Made by a program: the position numbers and the translations under genes. Positions 25,602 through 34,930 of a stretch of 64,000 bases of DNA are shown piece after piece; position 1 is the first letter of the stretch, and each line of letters begins with the position of its first letter. Location of the stretch: positions 6,434,501-6,498,500 of the forward strand of contig NZ_CP097322.1 in the NCBI RefSeq assembly GCF_023515955.1, in the 5' to 3' direction. The notes below the pieces were generated by a model that had not been told where the DNA came from, did not search any database, and saw only the letters and a list, made by a program, of their open reading frames with translations. Source of the DNA: Streptomyces sp. RerS4 (GTDB taxonomy: Bacteria; Actinomycetota; Actinomycetes; Streptomycetales; Streptomycetaceae).

Positions 25602-26714
25602 TCAGTCGAGTCCGGCCTCCGTACCCCGCCCCGGCTCGCGCACGGCGGCCAGCACCCGCCGGTGCCGCTCGGTGGTGTCGGCCAGCAGGGCTTCCGCCGC
25701 CGGGAGGCGCTCGGCCTCGTACGCGTCGAGCGCGCCACCCGGCTCGGCTGCCGCCACCGGGTCGGCGAGGGCTGCGGCCAGCGTCCGGCCGAGGGCGGCC
25801 GCGTCCCGGATGCCGGTGTTCATGCCCAGCCCGCCGGCTATCGGGTGGACATGGGCGGCGTCCCCGGCGAGGAAGACCCGGCCGTCCCGCATTCGGGCGG
25901 CCCGGCGCACATTGACCCGCCAGTCGGAGAGCCAGGTCGCCTCGGTCAGCCGTATGCCCTCCATCCCGGCGTGCCGGTCGAAGAGCCGCTGGAAGCCCTC
26001 CTGGGTGGGCGGCAGTGGCTCGCCGCGTCCGTCGGTTTCCGGTGAGGCCTGGAGCTGGAAGGTGTCGGTCCCCGGCATCGGGCAGAGCATGATCCCGCCG
26101 CCGTCCGACGTGTACCACTGGTGCCAGTGGTCCCGGCTCAGCCCGGGGGCCCGGACGTCTCCGACCACCATCGTCGGCTTCTCCTCGGTGTGACCCTCGA
26201 AGGGGATGCCGAGGAGCTCGCGGGTCGTGCTGTGGCCGCCGTCGCAGCCGGCGAGGTAGGCGGCGCGGATCGAACGGCCGTCGGCGAGCCGCGCTTTGAC
26301 CCCCGTCTCGTCCTGGACGAATCCGGCGAGCCCGGCCTCGTATTCGACCCGCACGCCGAGGCCGGCGAGCCGCTCGCGGAGGACCTCCTCGACCTGCCAC
26401 TGACCGATCAGGAGGCCGGCGTCGGTCGGTGTGTCGTTGATGTGGGCGCCGTCGAAGTACTTGCGCAGGACCAGGCCCCGGGCGCCGATGGCGGACAGCC
26501 GTTCCTCGACCCCGAGCCGGCCGAAGACCTCCAGGCTGTCCGCGTTGAGGCCCTTGCCGCGGGATTCGCGGTGCGGACCGCCGCGCTGGTCGAGGACGCG
26601 GACGGGGATGCCCCGTACGGCCAGCTCGCAGGCCAGGGTGAGCCCGGTGGGACCACCGCCCGCGATCAGCACGGCGGTCGCGCCCTCGAATGCTTCGTTC
26701 GTGACGTCAGCCAT
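25602..26714 (-). CDS. FAD-dependent aromatic-ring-type monooxygenase
   Basis: 370 aa. AGAGGA precedes the ATG. Group A flavin monooxygenase motifs: G-G-G-P-T-G-L-T-L-A (FAD, about 18-27), A-G-C-D-G-G-H-S-T-T-R (DG motif, about 150) and F-L-A-G-D-A-A-H-V-H-P-I-A-G-G-L-G-M-N-T (GD motif, about 278). It hydroxylates an aromatic or polyketide-like substrate using NAD(P)H and oxygen, or confers drug inactivation as in Rox-type relatives. The chain ends soon after the FAD domain, without the thioredoxin-like C-terminal domain of longer homologues. Divergent from a TetR gene that probably represses it through the operator at 26784-26807. Confidence 0.9.
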   Translation of the reverse strand: MADVTNEAFEGATAVLIAGGGPTGLTLACELAVRGIPVRVLDQRGGPHRESRGKGLNADSLEVFGRLGVEERLSAIGARGLVLRKYFDGAHINDTPTDAGLLIGQWQVEEVLRERLAGLGVRVEYEAGLAGFVQDETGVKARLADGRSIRAAYLAGCDGGHSTTRELLGIPFEGHTEEKPTMVVGDVRAPGLSRDHWHQWYTSDGGGIMLCPMPGTDTFQLQASPETDGRGEPLPPTQEGFQRLFDRHAGMEGIRLTEATWLSDWRVNVRRAARMRDGRVFLAGDAAHVHPIAGGLGMNTGIRDAAALGRTLAAALADPVAAAEPGGALDAYEAERLPAAEALLADTTERHRRVLAAVREPGRGTEAGLD

Positions 26715-26783
26715 CGGATGTTCCTCTCTCGTCGTCGTCGGTCGTCGCTGAATCAAGGAAAGCGGCTGAATCCCAAAAAAGCA

Positions 26784-26807
26784 ACCGAGTCACAAAATTA
26801 ACTCGGT
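26784..26807. promoter_or_regulatory. Inverted-repeat operator between monooxygenase and tetR
   Basis: ACCGAGT-N10-ACTCGGT, perfect 7-bp arms, in the short divergent region. It overlaps the -35 of the tetR promoter, so the TetR product is expected to bind here and repress both genes. Confidence 0.75.
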
Positions 26808-26832
26808 CACGAATCCGTGGTAGGCTGGCGCC
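26798..26832 (+). promoter_or_regulatory. Promoter giving a probably leaderless tetR transcript
   Basis: TTAACT, a 17-bp spacer and TAGGCT (26821-26826) form a good housekeeping-type promoter. The ATG begins only 6 nt after the -10 hexamer and there is no ribosome site, so transcription likely starts at or beside the A of the ATG. Confidence 0.7.
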
Positions 26833-27483
26833 ATGGAGAACACGACGGGTCTGCGCGAGAGCAAGAAGCTGCGTACGCGTCGCCGGCTGGCGGCCACGGC
26901 GCTGGAGTTGTTCCTGGAGAGAGGCTTCGACGCCGTCTCGGTCGCCGACGTGGCCGCCGCGGCCGAGGTCTCCAAGCCGACCCTGTTCCGGTACTTCCCG
27001 ACCAAGGAGGACCTGGTCCTCGACCGGTTCGCCGACCACCAGGACGAGGCGGCGCGGATCGTCCGCGACCGGCCGGCGGGTCGGACTCCCGCGCGGGCGG
27101 TCCACGCGCACTTCCTGACGGCCCTCGCCGAGCGGGATCCGATCACCGGCCTCTGTGACCATCCGAACGTGCTCGCCTTCCAGGGGCTGCTGTACTCCAC
27201 CGAGAGCCTGGAGACGAGACTGGCCCGCTACAAAGCGGGCGAGGTGGAGGCGCTCGCCGCCGTCCTGGAGGGCGAATCGGTGGAGCCGCTGTTCGCCCGG
27301 CTCGCCGCACTGCACCTGGTGACGGCCCGCCAGGAGCTGGGTCGGCAGAACTGGCGCCGCATCGCCGCCGGGCAGAGCGCCGACGAGGCCTACCCGGCCG
27401 CCGTCGCCGATGCCGACCGGGCCTTCGCCATGCTGGCCGACGGCCTCGACCGGACCCTGGTCCCGTCCAGACCCGCCGTCTGA
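26833..27483 (+). CDS. TetR family transcriptional regulator
   Basis: 216 aa. N-terminal helix-turn-helix: R-R-R-L-A-A-T-A-L-E-L-F-L-E-R-G-F (about 16-32), then V-S-V-A-D-V-A-A-A-A-E-V-S-K-P-T-L-F-R-Y-F-P-T-K-E-D-L in short blocks, as in TetR/AcrR proteins. The C-terminal ligand domain is variable. It faces the flavin monooxygenase and shares with it the inverted repeat ACCGAGT-N10-ACTCGGT, the classic arrangement of a local repressor lifted by the enzyme's substrate or a drug. The transcript is probably leaderless. Confidence 0.93.
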   Translation: MENTTGLRESKKLRTRRRLAATALELFLERGFDAVSVADVAAAAEVSKPTLFRYFPTKEDLVLDRFADHQDEAARIVRDRPAGRTPARAVHAHFLTALAERDPITGLCDHPNVLAFQGLLYSTESLETRLARYKAGEVEALAAVLEGESVEPLFARLAALHLVTARQELGRQNWRRIAAGQSADEAYPAAVADADRAFAMLADGLDRTLVPSRPAV

Positions 27484-27554
27484 GCCGGTTCGGTCCTTCG
27501 GCCCCGCACGATGCCTGTGGCAGGGTCGCCTTGAGTGGTGTGGGAGAGGTGGGT

Positions 27555-29081
27555 GTGCGCATGGCCGCGCGGTATGTCACCGAGCTGATGGGGGCGTTCG
27601 AGCGCTACGGGGAAGGGGTGGCGATCGGGGTCGGCCCCGAAGTGCTCCGCTTCTCCGAGGTGCTGGAGGCCGTCCACCGACTGGCCGGCGTGCTCGGCGA
27701 CGCGGGAGTCGGGCGGGGCGCGGGACTGGCCTGTGTGACGGGCGCCAACCGGCCGGAGATGCTCTTGGTACGGCTCGCCGCGCATGTGCTGGGGGCGCGG
27801 CTCACCCAGGTGGTGGTGGGTCCGGCCGTCCACGGTCTGGACTTCATCCTGCGCGACTGCCGGCCGGCCCTCGTGGTGCACGACGTGCCGGTACCGGCGA
27901 CCGGCGTCCCGCAGCTCGGCCTGGACGAGCTGGCCGGGCGGGCGGCCGCGCGGGAGTACGTCGAACTGCCCGTCCGGGCGCGCGAGGACGACGTGGCCCG
28001 GGTGACGTACACCGGGGGGACGACGGGACAACCCAAGGGAGTGGCCTCGACGTTCGGCGCGATGGCCGCGCGGGACGGCAGGCGCGGAGCCCGCTGGACC
28101 GAATCGGTGTACCTCTCGGTCGCCGACCTGGACCAGCGGTCCGGAGGCCGGTGCCTGGAGCAACTGCGGGACGGCGGGCGGGTGGAGATCCTCGCCCCCT
28201 TCGAGCCGCGCGGGTTCGCGGCCGCCTGCTCGCGACTGGGGCGGGTGTCCACGTACCTGACGCCTTCGATGGTGTACCGGCTGCTGGACGACCCTGCGAC
28301 CGCCAGGGGAATCCCGGGGCTGGAGGCGGTCTCCTACGGGGCTTCGCCCATCCTCCCCGAGCGGCTGCGGGAGGCCGTGACCCGCTGGGGCGGGCGGTGG
28401 CGGCAGGGCTACGGGATGAACGAGGCGGGGGTGATCTGCCGGCTCACCCCCGCCGACCACGACGCGGCGGTCAGCGACCGGCCCGAGTTGCTGGCGTCCG
28501 TGGGTCGCCCCGCCCCGGGGGTGGAGGTCCAGGTGCGGGACGACGGGGGTGTCGTGCTGCCCGCCGGGCGCACGGGCGAGGTGTGGGTCCGGTCCCGGTC
28601 GATGATGGCCGGCTACTGGAACCAACCTGAGCTGACCGCCGACGCGCTGCGGGACGGATGGCTGCGGACCGGGGACCTCGGGCACACCGATGCCGGCGGG
28701 TACCTCTACCTGGACGACCGGACCAAGGACGTCGTGATGGTCGACAGCGAGAACATCTACAGCGCGCCGATCGAGGCGGCGCTCGCCCGGCACCCCGCCG
28801 TGGCCCAGGCCGTCGTGGTCGGACGACCCAGCGCCGTCACCGGTGAGGAGCTCTGTGCCTTCCTGGTGCCGGCGCCCGGATGCACCCCGAGCGGCACGGT
28901 GGCCGCCGAAGCCTGCGAGCTGGTGGAACGGGCGCTGGCCCCGTTGCACCGCCCGACGACGGTGTTCTGGGAACGGAAGCTCCCGCTGACCGGCCGGGGC
29001 AAGCCCGACAAGGGGCGGCTGCGCGACCGCGCGGCGGGCGCTGCCCCGGGCGCGGGGCTCCCGGGCCGGCCCGGTTCCTGA
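27555..29081 (+). CDS. AMP-binding acyl-CoA synthetase
   Basis: About 508 aa. GTG at 27555 is preferred for AGAGG five nt upstream; ATG 27561 and TTG 27531 are alternatives. ANL-superfamily motifs: Y-T-G-G-T-T-G-Q-P-K-G-V (phosphate loop, about 150), V-S-Y-G-A-S-P-I, Q-G-Y-G-M-N-E-A (about 290), G-D-L-G-H-T-D, and the catalytic lysine motif G-R-G-K-P-D-K-G near the C-terminus. It activates a carboxylic acid to acyl-AMP and acyl-CoA. The segment between motifs A3 and A5 (D-L-D-Q-R-S-G-G) departs from the usual A-P-L-F-H, so the acid pocket is unusual. 72 bp after tetR. Confidence 0.9.
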   Translation: MRMAARYVTELMGAFERYGEGVAIGVGPEVLRFSEVLEAVHRLAGVLGDAGVGRGAGLACVTGANRPEMLLVRLAAHVLGARLTQVVVGPAVHGLDFILRDCRPALVVHDVPVPATGVPQLGLDELAGRAAAREYVELPVRAREDDVARVTYTGGTTGQPKGVASTFGAMAARDGRRGARWTESVYLSVADLDQRSGGRCLEQLRDGGRVEILAPFEPRGFAAACSRLGRVSTYLTPSMVYRLLDDPATARGIPGLEAVSYGASPILPERLREAVTRWGGRWRQGYGMNEAGVICRLTPADHDAAVSDRPELLASVGRPAPGVEVQVRDDGGVVLPAGRTGEVWVRSRSMMAGYWNQPELTADALRDGWLRTGDLGHTDAGGYLYLDDRTKDVVMVDSENIYSAPIEAALARHPAVAQAVVVGRPSAVTGEELCAFLVPAPGCTPSGTVAAEACELVERALAPLHRPTTVFWERKLPLTGRGKPDKGRLRDRAAGAAPGAGLPGRPGS

Positions 29082-29205
29082 CCCGGGTTCCCGGCCCCCG
29101 GTTCCTAACCCGGGTTCCCGGCCCCGGGTTCCCGGCCCGGGTCCCCGGCCCGGGTCCCCGACCCGGTTCCCGGCCCGGTGCCTGACCGCCGTTCCCGACC
29201 CGGGC
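29082..29205. repeat. Imperfect GGTTCCCGGCCC tandem repeats
   Basis: Around ten degenerate copies of a 11-13 bp unit of the form GG(G)TTCCCGGCCC, starting at the stop codon of the acyl-CoA synthetase. The units are self-complementary (CCCGGG, GGGTTCCC-like) and can fold into many small hairpins, so they may serve as a terminator. Confidence 0.75.
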
Positions 29206-29530
29206 CGGGAGCGGCGATTCGTTTCGCAGGGGCTCCGGAACCCGCGGCGGCAGGTTCGCCCAGGGCCGTGTGGTCGTACTCCGGACCTTCGCCGGCGCCG
29301 CCGGGGGACGAGCGTCAGGCCGGCCATGGCCGTGGTTTCGTCGCAGGGCGCCGGGGACGGCAGCCCCGCCGACGCTCGGGCCGCCCGGCCGGTTCCGGGG
29401 TGCGAGCGTCCGCCGCCTCGCGTCCGAGCGCCGACCCCGGTCGCAGGCCAGACCCACCCGCGCCCCGCGCCCCGCGCCACGCAAGCGGCCGGCCCACCGC
29501 CGGGTCAGCCCTCGCCGACGAGCATCCGCT
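29206..29530. other. Gene-free region between convergent genes
   Basis: Part of the 449-bp gene-free gap between the acyl-CoA synthetase stop and the LysR stop. Apart from the tandem repeats and the relic LysR tail frame (29505-29560), I see only GC-rich DNA open in several frames with no ribosome site or family signature. Confidence 0.5.
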
Positions 29531-30388
29531 TCAGTTCGCGGGCCGCGCGCGGGGTGCCACGTCCGTCCGGTGCGCCAGGGCGATCGTGCGCCGCAGCGGC
29601 GACCCCGCGAGGCGGGTGGCGCGCAGCCCCGGCGCGCCGTCGCCGACGACCATGGCCGGCACCACCGCCACGCCCAGGCCCGCCCGCACGAAGCCGAGCA
29701 CCGCGTCCATCTCCCCGCCCTCCACGGTGAAGGACGGCTCGAAGCCGGCGGCCCGACAGGCGGCCACCGTCAGGTCCCGCAGGTCGTAGCCGTGCCGGAA
29801 CATCACCATCGGCTCGTCGCGCAGGTCCGCGATGGTGAGCTCGCCGCCGCCCGCCGGGGCCGGCAGGTCCGCCGAGGAGACCACCACCAGGTCCTCCGTC
29901 AGCAACTCCACCGTGGTCAGCGCCGGAGCCGACGGGGGAAGCGGTAGCGCGATCAGGGCCAGATCCAGGACCCCGCGCGCGAGTTCCCGTACCAGGTCCA
30001 GCGAACCGCTCTCCTCGATCAGCAGCTCGATCCCCGGATGCGCCGTGTGGAAGGCGCGCAGCACGGCCGGCAGCAGGCCGGTGCACACGCTGGGCGTGGC
30101 CCCCAGCCGGACCCGTCCCCGGCGCAACTGCGCCAACTCCTGCACCTCCAGCCGCGCCGTGTCCGCGTCGGCCAGGATCCGCCGGGCCAGCGGCAGCAGG
30201 GCCTCGCCCGCGTCGGTGAGCGTGATGTTCCCCCGGATCCGACTGAACAGCTCGGCGCCCAACTCCCGTTCGAGCGACTTGATCTGCTGCGACAGCGACG
30301 GCTGCGCCACGTGCTCCCGCTCGGCGGCGCGAGTGAAGTGTCGGGTCTCGGCGACGGCCACGAAGTAGACCAGCTGCTGGAACTGCAT
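29531..30388 (-). CDS. LysR family regulator, divergent from sdhCAB
   Basis: 285 aa. The N-terminal winged helix is clear: M-Q-F-Q-Q-L-V-Y-F-V-A-V-A-E-T-R-H-F, A-Q-P-S-L-S-Q-Q-I-K-S-L-E (about 29-41), F-S-R-I-R-G-N-I-T-L-T-D-A-G. The effector domain follows (about 90-280). The C-terminus stops abruptly at A-P-R-A-R-P-A-N, while another frame continues A-A-R-E-L-K-R-M-L-V-G-E-G to a stop at 29505, the expected tail; the full span (884 nt) is one base short, so a one-base deletion near 29540 is likely. It likely controls sdhCAB and itself through the palindrome at 30409-30427. Confidence 0.9.
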   Translation of the reverse strand: MQFQQLVYFVAVAETRHFTRAAEREHVAQPSLSQQIKSLERELGAELFSRIRGNITLTDAGEALLPLARRILADADTARLEVQELAQLRRGRVRLGATPSVCTGLLPAVLRAFHTAHPGIELLIEESGSLDLVRELARGVLDLALIALPLPPSAPALTTVELLTEDLVVVSSADLPAPAGGGELTIADLRDEPMVMFRHGYDLRDLTVAACRAAGFEPSFTVEGGEMDAVLGFVRAGLGVAVVPAMVVGDGAPGLRATRLAGSPLRRTIALAHRTDVAPRARPAN

Positions 30389-30408
30389 GTCCCCACGCTA
30401 CCCCCTGA

Positions 30409-30427
30409 CGATAGGCGTGGCCTATCG
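30409..30427. promoter_or_regulatory. LysR operator palindrome (ATAG-N7-CTAT)
   Basis: CGATAGGCGTGGCCTATCG, a perfect 8-bp-arm palindrome with a 3-nt centre, 21 bp upstream of the lysR ATG and 58 bp upstream of sdhC. It contains T-N11-A and the ATAG-N7-CTAT spacing typical of LysR-type (including OxyR-like) recognition sites. Confidence 0.88.
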
Positions 30428-30446
30428 CGATCAGCTTCACGATGTC

Positions 30447-30477
30447 TTGGACCTTTCGGGACCTTGGTCCTTACCGT
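30447..30477 (+). promoter_or_regulatory. Likely sdhCAB promoter
   Basis: TTGGAC (30447-30452), 19-bp spacer and TACCGT (30472-30477). The -10 fits TANNNT and ends 7 bp before the sdhC ATG; with no ribosome site present the message may be leaderless. The spacer is longer than ideal. Confidence 0.5.
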
Positions 30478-30484
30478 CAATGAC

Positions 30485-31189
30485 ATGGCTCTGGCAACGC
30501 GGACGGATCGACGGCCGTCCACCACGCGCACGCTCTGGGACTCCACCGTCGGCAAGAAGTCCGTGATGGCCGTGTCCGGCCTGATCATGCTCGGCTACCT
30601 CGTCGTGCACATGCTCGGCAACCTCAAGATCTTCTTCGGGTCGGACGAGTTCAACGGCTACGCCCACTGGCTGCGCACCCTCGGGTCCCCCTTCCTCCAC
30701 TACGAATGGGCGCTGTGGATCGTCCGGGTGGTCCTCGTCGCCGCCGTGGTGGCGCACGCCGTCTGCGCCTACCAGCTCAGCCGCCGGGACATCAAGGCGC
30801 GCCCGGTGAAGTACGCCAACAAGCGCCGCCGCGCGAGCTACGCCACGCGCACCATGCGCTGGGGCGGCATCATCCTCGCCCTCTTCATCGTCTGGCACCT
30901 GCTCGACCTGACGACCCTCACCGTCAACGAGCGTGCCTGGGTCGGTCACCCGTACGAGAACGTCCTCGCCACCTTCTCCACCTGGTACGGGAACACGATC
31001 TACATCGTCGCGATGGCCGCCGTCGGCCTCCACGTCCGCCACGGCTTCTGGAGCGCCGCCCAGACCCTCGGCGCCGGCAACGCCCGGCGCGAGCGGACGC
31101 TGAAGTTCCTGGCCAACGCCCTGGCCCTCGTCCTCTTCGCGGGCTTCGTGTCCGTGCCCGTCGCCGTCATGACCGGAGTGGTGAGCTGA
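30485..31189 (+). CDS. sdhC: Succinate dehydrogenase cytochrome b subunit
   Basis: 234 aa with five membrane helices, the single-subunit diheme anchor type (as in Bacillus-type and actinobacterial Sdh2 complexes). Conserved histidines for heme ligation appear in Y-L-V-V-H-M-L-G-N (about 39-47), F-L-H-Y-E-W (about 73), V-A-H-A-V (about 97), I-V-W-H-L-L-D-L and G-L-H-V-R-H-G-F-W (about 190). It anchors SdhAB and passes electrons to or from menaquinone. No ribosome site; see the adjoining promoter entry. First gene of sdhCAB, one base before sdhA. Confidence 0.93.
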   Translation: MALATRTDRRPSTTRTLWDSTVGKKSVMAVSGLIMLGYLVVHMLGNLKIFFGSDEFNGYAHWLRTLGSPFLHYEWALWIVRVVLVAAVVAHAVCAYQLSRRDIKARPVKYANKRRRASYATRTMRWGGIILALFIVWHLLDLTTLTVNERAWVGHPYENVLATFSTWYGNTIYIVAMAAVGLHVRHGFWSAAQTLGAGNARRERTLKFLANALALVLFAGFVSVPVAVMTGVVS

Positions 31190-31190
31190 C

Positions 31191-33179
31191 ATGAGCCACG
31201 CCCACGCCCACACCCATCCCGACACCGCCGCCCCCGACTACGCCGCCTACACCACCGGCGAACCGATCGCCGACACCAAGGCGCCCGAGGGCCCCATCGC
31301 CGAGCGCTGGGACCGCCGCCGCTTCGAGGCCAAGCTCGTCAACCCGGCCAACCGCCGCAAGCACCGGATCATCGTCGTCGGCACCGGCCTCGCCGGCGGA
31401 TCGGCCGGCGCCACCCTCGCCGAACAGGGCTACCAGGTCGTCCAGTTCTGCTTCTCCGACTCCCCGCGCCGCGCGCACTCCATCGCCGCGCAGGGCGGGA
31501 TCAACGCCGCCAAGAACTACCGCAACGACGGCGACTCCGTACACCGCCTCTTCTACGACACCGTCAAGGGCGGCGACTTCCGCGCCCGCGAGTCCAACGT
31601 CCACCGCCTCGCCCAGATCTCCGTCGAGATCATCGACCAGTGCGTGGCCCAGGGCGTCCCCTTCGCCCGCGAGTACGGCGGCCTCCTCGACACCCGCTCC
31701 TTCGGCGGCGTACAGGTCTCGCGCACCTTCTACGCCCGCGGCCAGACGGGCCAGCAGCTGCTGCTCGGCGCCTACCAGGCCCTGTCCCGACAGATCGCCG
31801 CCGGCAACGTCGAGATGCACGCCCGCACCGAGATGCTCGACCTGATCACCGTCGACGGCGCCGCCCGCGGCATCGTCGCCCGCGACCTGATCACCGGTGA
31901 GATCTCCACCCACTACGCGGACGCGGTCGTCCTCGCCAGCGGCGGCTACGGCAACGTCTTCTACCTCTCCACCAACGCCATGAACTCCAACGCCACCGCC
32001 GTGTGGCGGGCCCACCGGCGCGGCGCCTACTTCGCCAACCCCTGCTTCACCCAGATCCACCCCACCTGCATCCCGCGCACCGGCGACCACCAGTCCAAGC
32101 TCACCCTGATGAGCGAGTCCCTGCGCAACGACGGCCGCATCTGGGTCCCCAAGGCCAAGGGCGACACCCGCCCCGCCGCCGAGATCCCCGAAGCGGAGCG
32201 CGACTACTACCTGGAGCGGATCTACCCCTCCTTCGGCAACCTCGTCCCCCGCGACATCGCCTCCCGCGCCGCCAAGAACGTCTGCGACGAGGGCCGTGGC
32301 GTCGGCCCCGGCGGCCAGGGCGTCTACCTCGACTTCGCCGACGCCATCCGCCGCATGGGCAAGGACAAGGTAGCCGAGAAGTACGGCAACCTCTTCGAGA
32401 TGTACGAGCGGATCACGGCCGAGAACCCGTACGAGGTCCCCATGCGGATCTACCCCGCCGTCCACTACACGATGGGCGGTCTGTGGGTCGACTACGACCT
32501 CCAGACCACCGTCCCCGGCCTCTTCGCGATCGGCGAGGCCAACTTCTCCGACCACGGAGCCAACCGCCTCGGTGCCTCCGCGCTCATGCAGGGCCTCGGC
32601 GACGGCTACTTCGTGCTCCCCTCCACCATCAACGACTACCTCGCCCGCCACCCGCACCGCGACGAGATCGACGACAGCCACCCCGAGGCCGCGGCCGCCG
32701 TCCGCGAAACCCGCGACTGCCTCGCCAAGCTGCTCGCCGTCGACGGCGACCGCACCCCCGACTCCTTCCACCGCGAGATCGGTGAACTCATGTGGGAGTA
32801 CTGCGGCATGGCCCGCACCGAGGAAGGCCTGCGCAAGGCCCTCGCCCGCATCCCCGAGATCCGCGACGAGTTCTGGCGACGGATCAAGGTCCCCGGCAGC
32901 GGCGACGAGTTCAACCAGTCGCTGGAGAAGGCCAACCGCGTCGTCGACTACCTCGAACTCGCCGAACTCATGTGCCTCGACGCCCTCCACCGCGCCGAAT
33001 CCTGCGGCGGCCACTTCCGCGAGGAGTCCCAGACCCCCGACGGCGAAGCGGCCCGCCGCGACGACGAGTTCGGCTACGCCGCCGCCTGGGAATACCAGGG
33101 AACCGGCGCCGCACCCGTCCTGCACAAGGAAGACCTCGTCTTCGAGTACGTCCACCCCACCCAGCGGAGCTACGCATGA
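31191..33179 (+). CDS. sdhA: Succinate dehydrogenase/fumarate reductase flavoprotein subunit
   Basis: 662 aa. FAD-binding [10 protein letters not shown] (about 64-73), the covalent-FAD histidine region [15 protein letters not shown] (about 92-106), substrate-site H-P-T-C and [13 protein letters not shown], and [10 protein letters not shown] all match type-2 SdhA of actinobacteria. It oxidises succinate to fumarate. The N-terminus carries M-S-H-A-H-A-H-T-H, a small His-rich extension. Starts one base after the sdhC stop and overlaps sdhB (ATGA), so the three subunits are co-translated. Confidence 0.96.
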   Translation: MSHAHAHTHPDTAAPDYAAYTTGEPIADTKAPEGPIAERWDRRRFEAKLVNPANRRKHRIIVVGTGLAGGSAGATLAEQGYQVVQFCFSDSPRRAHSIAAQGGINAAKNYRNDGDSVHRLFYDTVKGGDFRARESNVHRLAQISVEIIDQCVAQGVPFAREYGGLLDTRSFGGVQVSRTFYARGQTGQQLLLGAYQALSRQIAAGNVEMHARTEMLDLITVDGAARGIVARDLITGEISTHYADAVVLASGGYGNVFYLSTNAMNSNATAVWRAHRRGAYFANPCFTQIHPTCIPRTGDHQSKLTLMSESLRNDGRIWVPKAKGDTRPAAEIPEAERDYYLERIYPSFGNLVPRDIASRAAKNVCDEGRGVGPGGQGVYLDFADAIRRMGKDKVAEKYGNLFEMYERITAENPYEVPMRIYPAVHYTMGGLWVDYDLQTTVPGLFAIGEANFSDHGANRLGASALMQGLGDGYFVLPSTINDYLARHPHRDEIDDSHPEAAAAVRETRDCLAKLLAVDGDRTPDSFHREIGELMWEYCGMARTEEGLRKALARIPEIRDEFWRRIKVPGSGDEFNQSLEKANRVVDYLELAELMCLDALHRAESCGGHFREESQTPDGEAARRDDEFGYAAAWEYQGTGAAPVLHKEDLVFEYVHPTQRSYA

Positions 33180-33916
33180 AGCTCACCCTGCGCGTCTGGC
33201 GCCAGCGAAACGCCGACGCCCCCGGCGCCATGGCCTCCTACGAGGTCGACGGCATCTCGAAGGACATGTCCTTCCTGGAGATGCTCGACACCCTCAACGA
33301 GGACCTCATCCTGCGCGGCGAGGACCCCGTCGCCTTCGACCACGACTGCCGCGAAGGCATCTGCGGCGCGTGCAGCCTCGTCATCAACGGCGACGCCCAC
33401 GGCCCCGAGCGCACCACCACCTGCCAGCTCCACATGCGCTCCTTCGCCGACGGCGACACCATCGACGTCGAACCCTGGCGGGCGTCGGCGTTCCCCGTCG
33501 TCAAGGACCTCGTCGTCGACCGCAGCGCCTTCGACCGGATCATCCAGGCCGGCGGCTACATCACCGCCCCCACCGGCTCCGCGCCCGAAGCGCACGCCAC
33601 CGCCGTGCCCAAGCCCGCCGCCGACTCGGCCTTCGAACACGCCGAGTGCATCGGCTGCGGCGCCTGCGTCGCCGCCTGCCCCAACGGCTCCGCGATGCTC
33701 TTCACCTCCGCCAAGGTCAACCACCTGGGCGTGCTCCCGCAAGGCTCTCCGGAGCGCGAGACGCGGGTCCTCGACATGGTCGCCCGGATGGACGACGAGG
33801 GCTTCGGCGGCTGCACCCTGACCGGCGAATGCGCCACGGCCTGCCCCAAGGGCATACCGCTGCCGTCGATCGCCGCGATGAACAAGGAATGGCTGAGAGC
33901 GCTCCGCAAGCGCTGA
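33176..33916 (+). CDS. sdhB: Succinate dehydrogenase/fumarate reductase iron-sulfur subunit
   Basis: 246 aa. The plant-type [2Fe-2S] site [12 protein letters not shown] (about 57-68) with the distal Cys in T-C-Q-L-H, the [4Fe-4S] motif [12 protein letters not shown] (about 158-169), and the third cluster cysteines in [12 protein letters not shown] are all present. It conducts electrons from FAD in SdhA to the heme/quinone of SdhC. ATG overlaps the sdhA stop. Confidence 0.96.
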   Translation: MKLTLRVWRQRNADAPGAMASYEVDGISKDMSFLEMLDTLNEDLILRGEDPVAFDHDCREGICGACSLVINGDAHGPERTTTCQLHMRSFADGDTIDVEPWRASAFPVVKDLVVDRSAFDRIIQAGGYITAPTGSAPEAHATAVPKPAADSAFEHAECIGCGACVAACPNGSAMLFTSAKVNHLGVLPQGSPERETRVLDMVARMDDEGFGGCTLTGECATACPKGIPLPSIAAMNKEWLRALRKR

Positions 33917-34084
33917 CCGCACGGGCGGTCCCCGGCCCCCGGCCCGCGCCCCCGGCCTGACCCGAAGATCCGAAAGGCGGGCCGTGGGCCGACCGGCTGA
34001 TCCGATCCGCCGACCGGGCGCTCGTAGGGGCCGTACGCCGCGCCGCGCGGCGGCCGCCCGACGCGCGTGGGGTTCAGTGAACGC

Positions 34085-34743
34085 ATGCCACACACCCCCG
34101 CCGCCGGGCTGCCGCCGCGCCGCCGTACCGTGCTGGCCGCCGCCCTCGCCGCAGTGGCGACGGCCGGCTGCGCGGCGCGGGACGAGCAGGCCCGTCCGGC
34201 TCCGGGCCCGCAGCCCACCGTCAAGGACGCGCTCGTGATGGTGATCCGGCACGCCGAGAAGCCCTACGCCGGAGACACCGGCGAGGACGACGACGGCAAC
34301 GACGACCCCGGCTCCCTCGCCGGCCGCGGCGGCGCCGCGCCGAGGAGCTGGCCCGCCTGTTCGTCCCGGCCCCCGCCGCCCGACTGCCCCGGCCCGCCGT
34401 GCTCTTCGCGACCGGCGGGCCGGCGGGTGCCCCCGCCCGGTGCCGGCAGACCCTGGCCCCCCTGGCCACCGCGCTGCGGATGCCCGTACGCGGCGAATTC
34501 GCCCTCGGCGCGGAACCGGCGCTGGCCCGCGCCGTCCTCGCGGCCCGCACCCCGGCCCTCGTCTGCTGGGAACACACCGGGATCCCCCGCCTGGTACGCG
34601 CCTTGGGCGCCGACCACGTCCTCGGCCTCCCCGCCGCCTGGCCCGACCGCCACGACCTCGTCTGGAGCCTCACCCGTACGCAGGGCACCTGGACCTTCCG
34701 CGAATTCCCGCAAGCCCTGCTCCCGGGCGACGCCCGGCCCTGA
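34085..34743 (+). pseudogene. Histidine phosphatase family lipoprotein, frameshifted
   Basis: A lipoprotein signal (A-A-L-A-A-V-A-T-A-G-C) is followed by V-M-V-I-R-H-A-E-K-P-Y, the phosphohistidine RHxE-like motif of the histidine phosphatase superfamily, and L-A-G-R-G. After 34330 the sense moves to another frame: R-R-A-E-E-L-A-R-L-F-V-P, then F-A-T-G-G-P, and a second catalytic-type His in V-C-W-E-H-T-G-I-P. The family consensus R-G-W-R-R-A-E-E-L would be restored by one T before GGCGCC; the 659-nt span is one base short. Either a one-base deletion or a base-calling error. GTG at 34067 is an alternative start. Confidence 0.72.
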
Positions 34744-34821
34744 GCAGTCAGCCGAAGTGGGTCACTCGCATCCCCTGCCTGCCCCATGTGCAAGAGGCCA
34801 TTTGGACAGGGAAAACGCAAC

Positions 34822-34851
34822 TTCGACATGGCCCGCGGAGGCAGCTACCTT
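34822..34851 (+). promoter_or_regulatory. Possible promoter of the DUF3291 gene
   Basis: TTCGAC, an 18-bp spacer and TACCTT in a relatively A/T-rich intergenic segment about 80 bp before the ATG at 34931. Read by eye only. Confidence 0.4.
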
Positions 34852-34930
34852 CACCTGGTCTTCGGCGATCGCCCACGGTCGCACAGGAGTTCCTTCAGGC
34901 CGCATCAGGCACCCCACCAGGGAGAGACGT

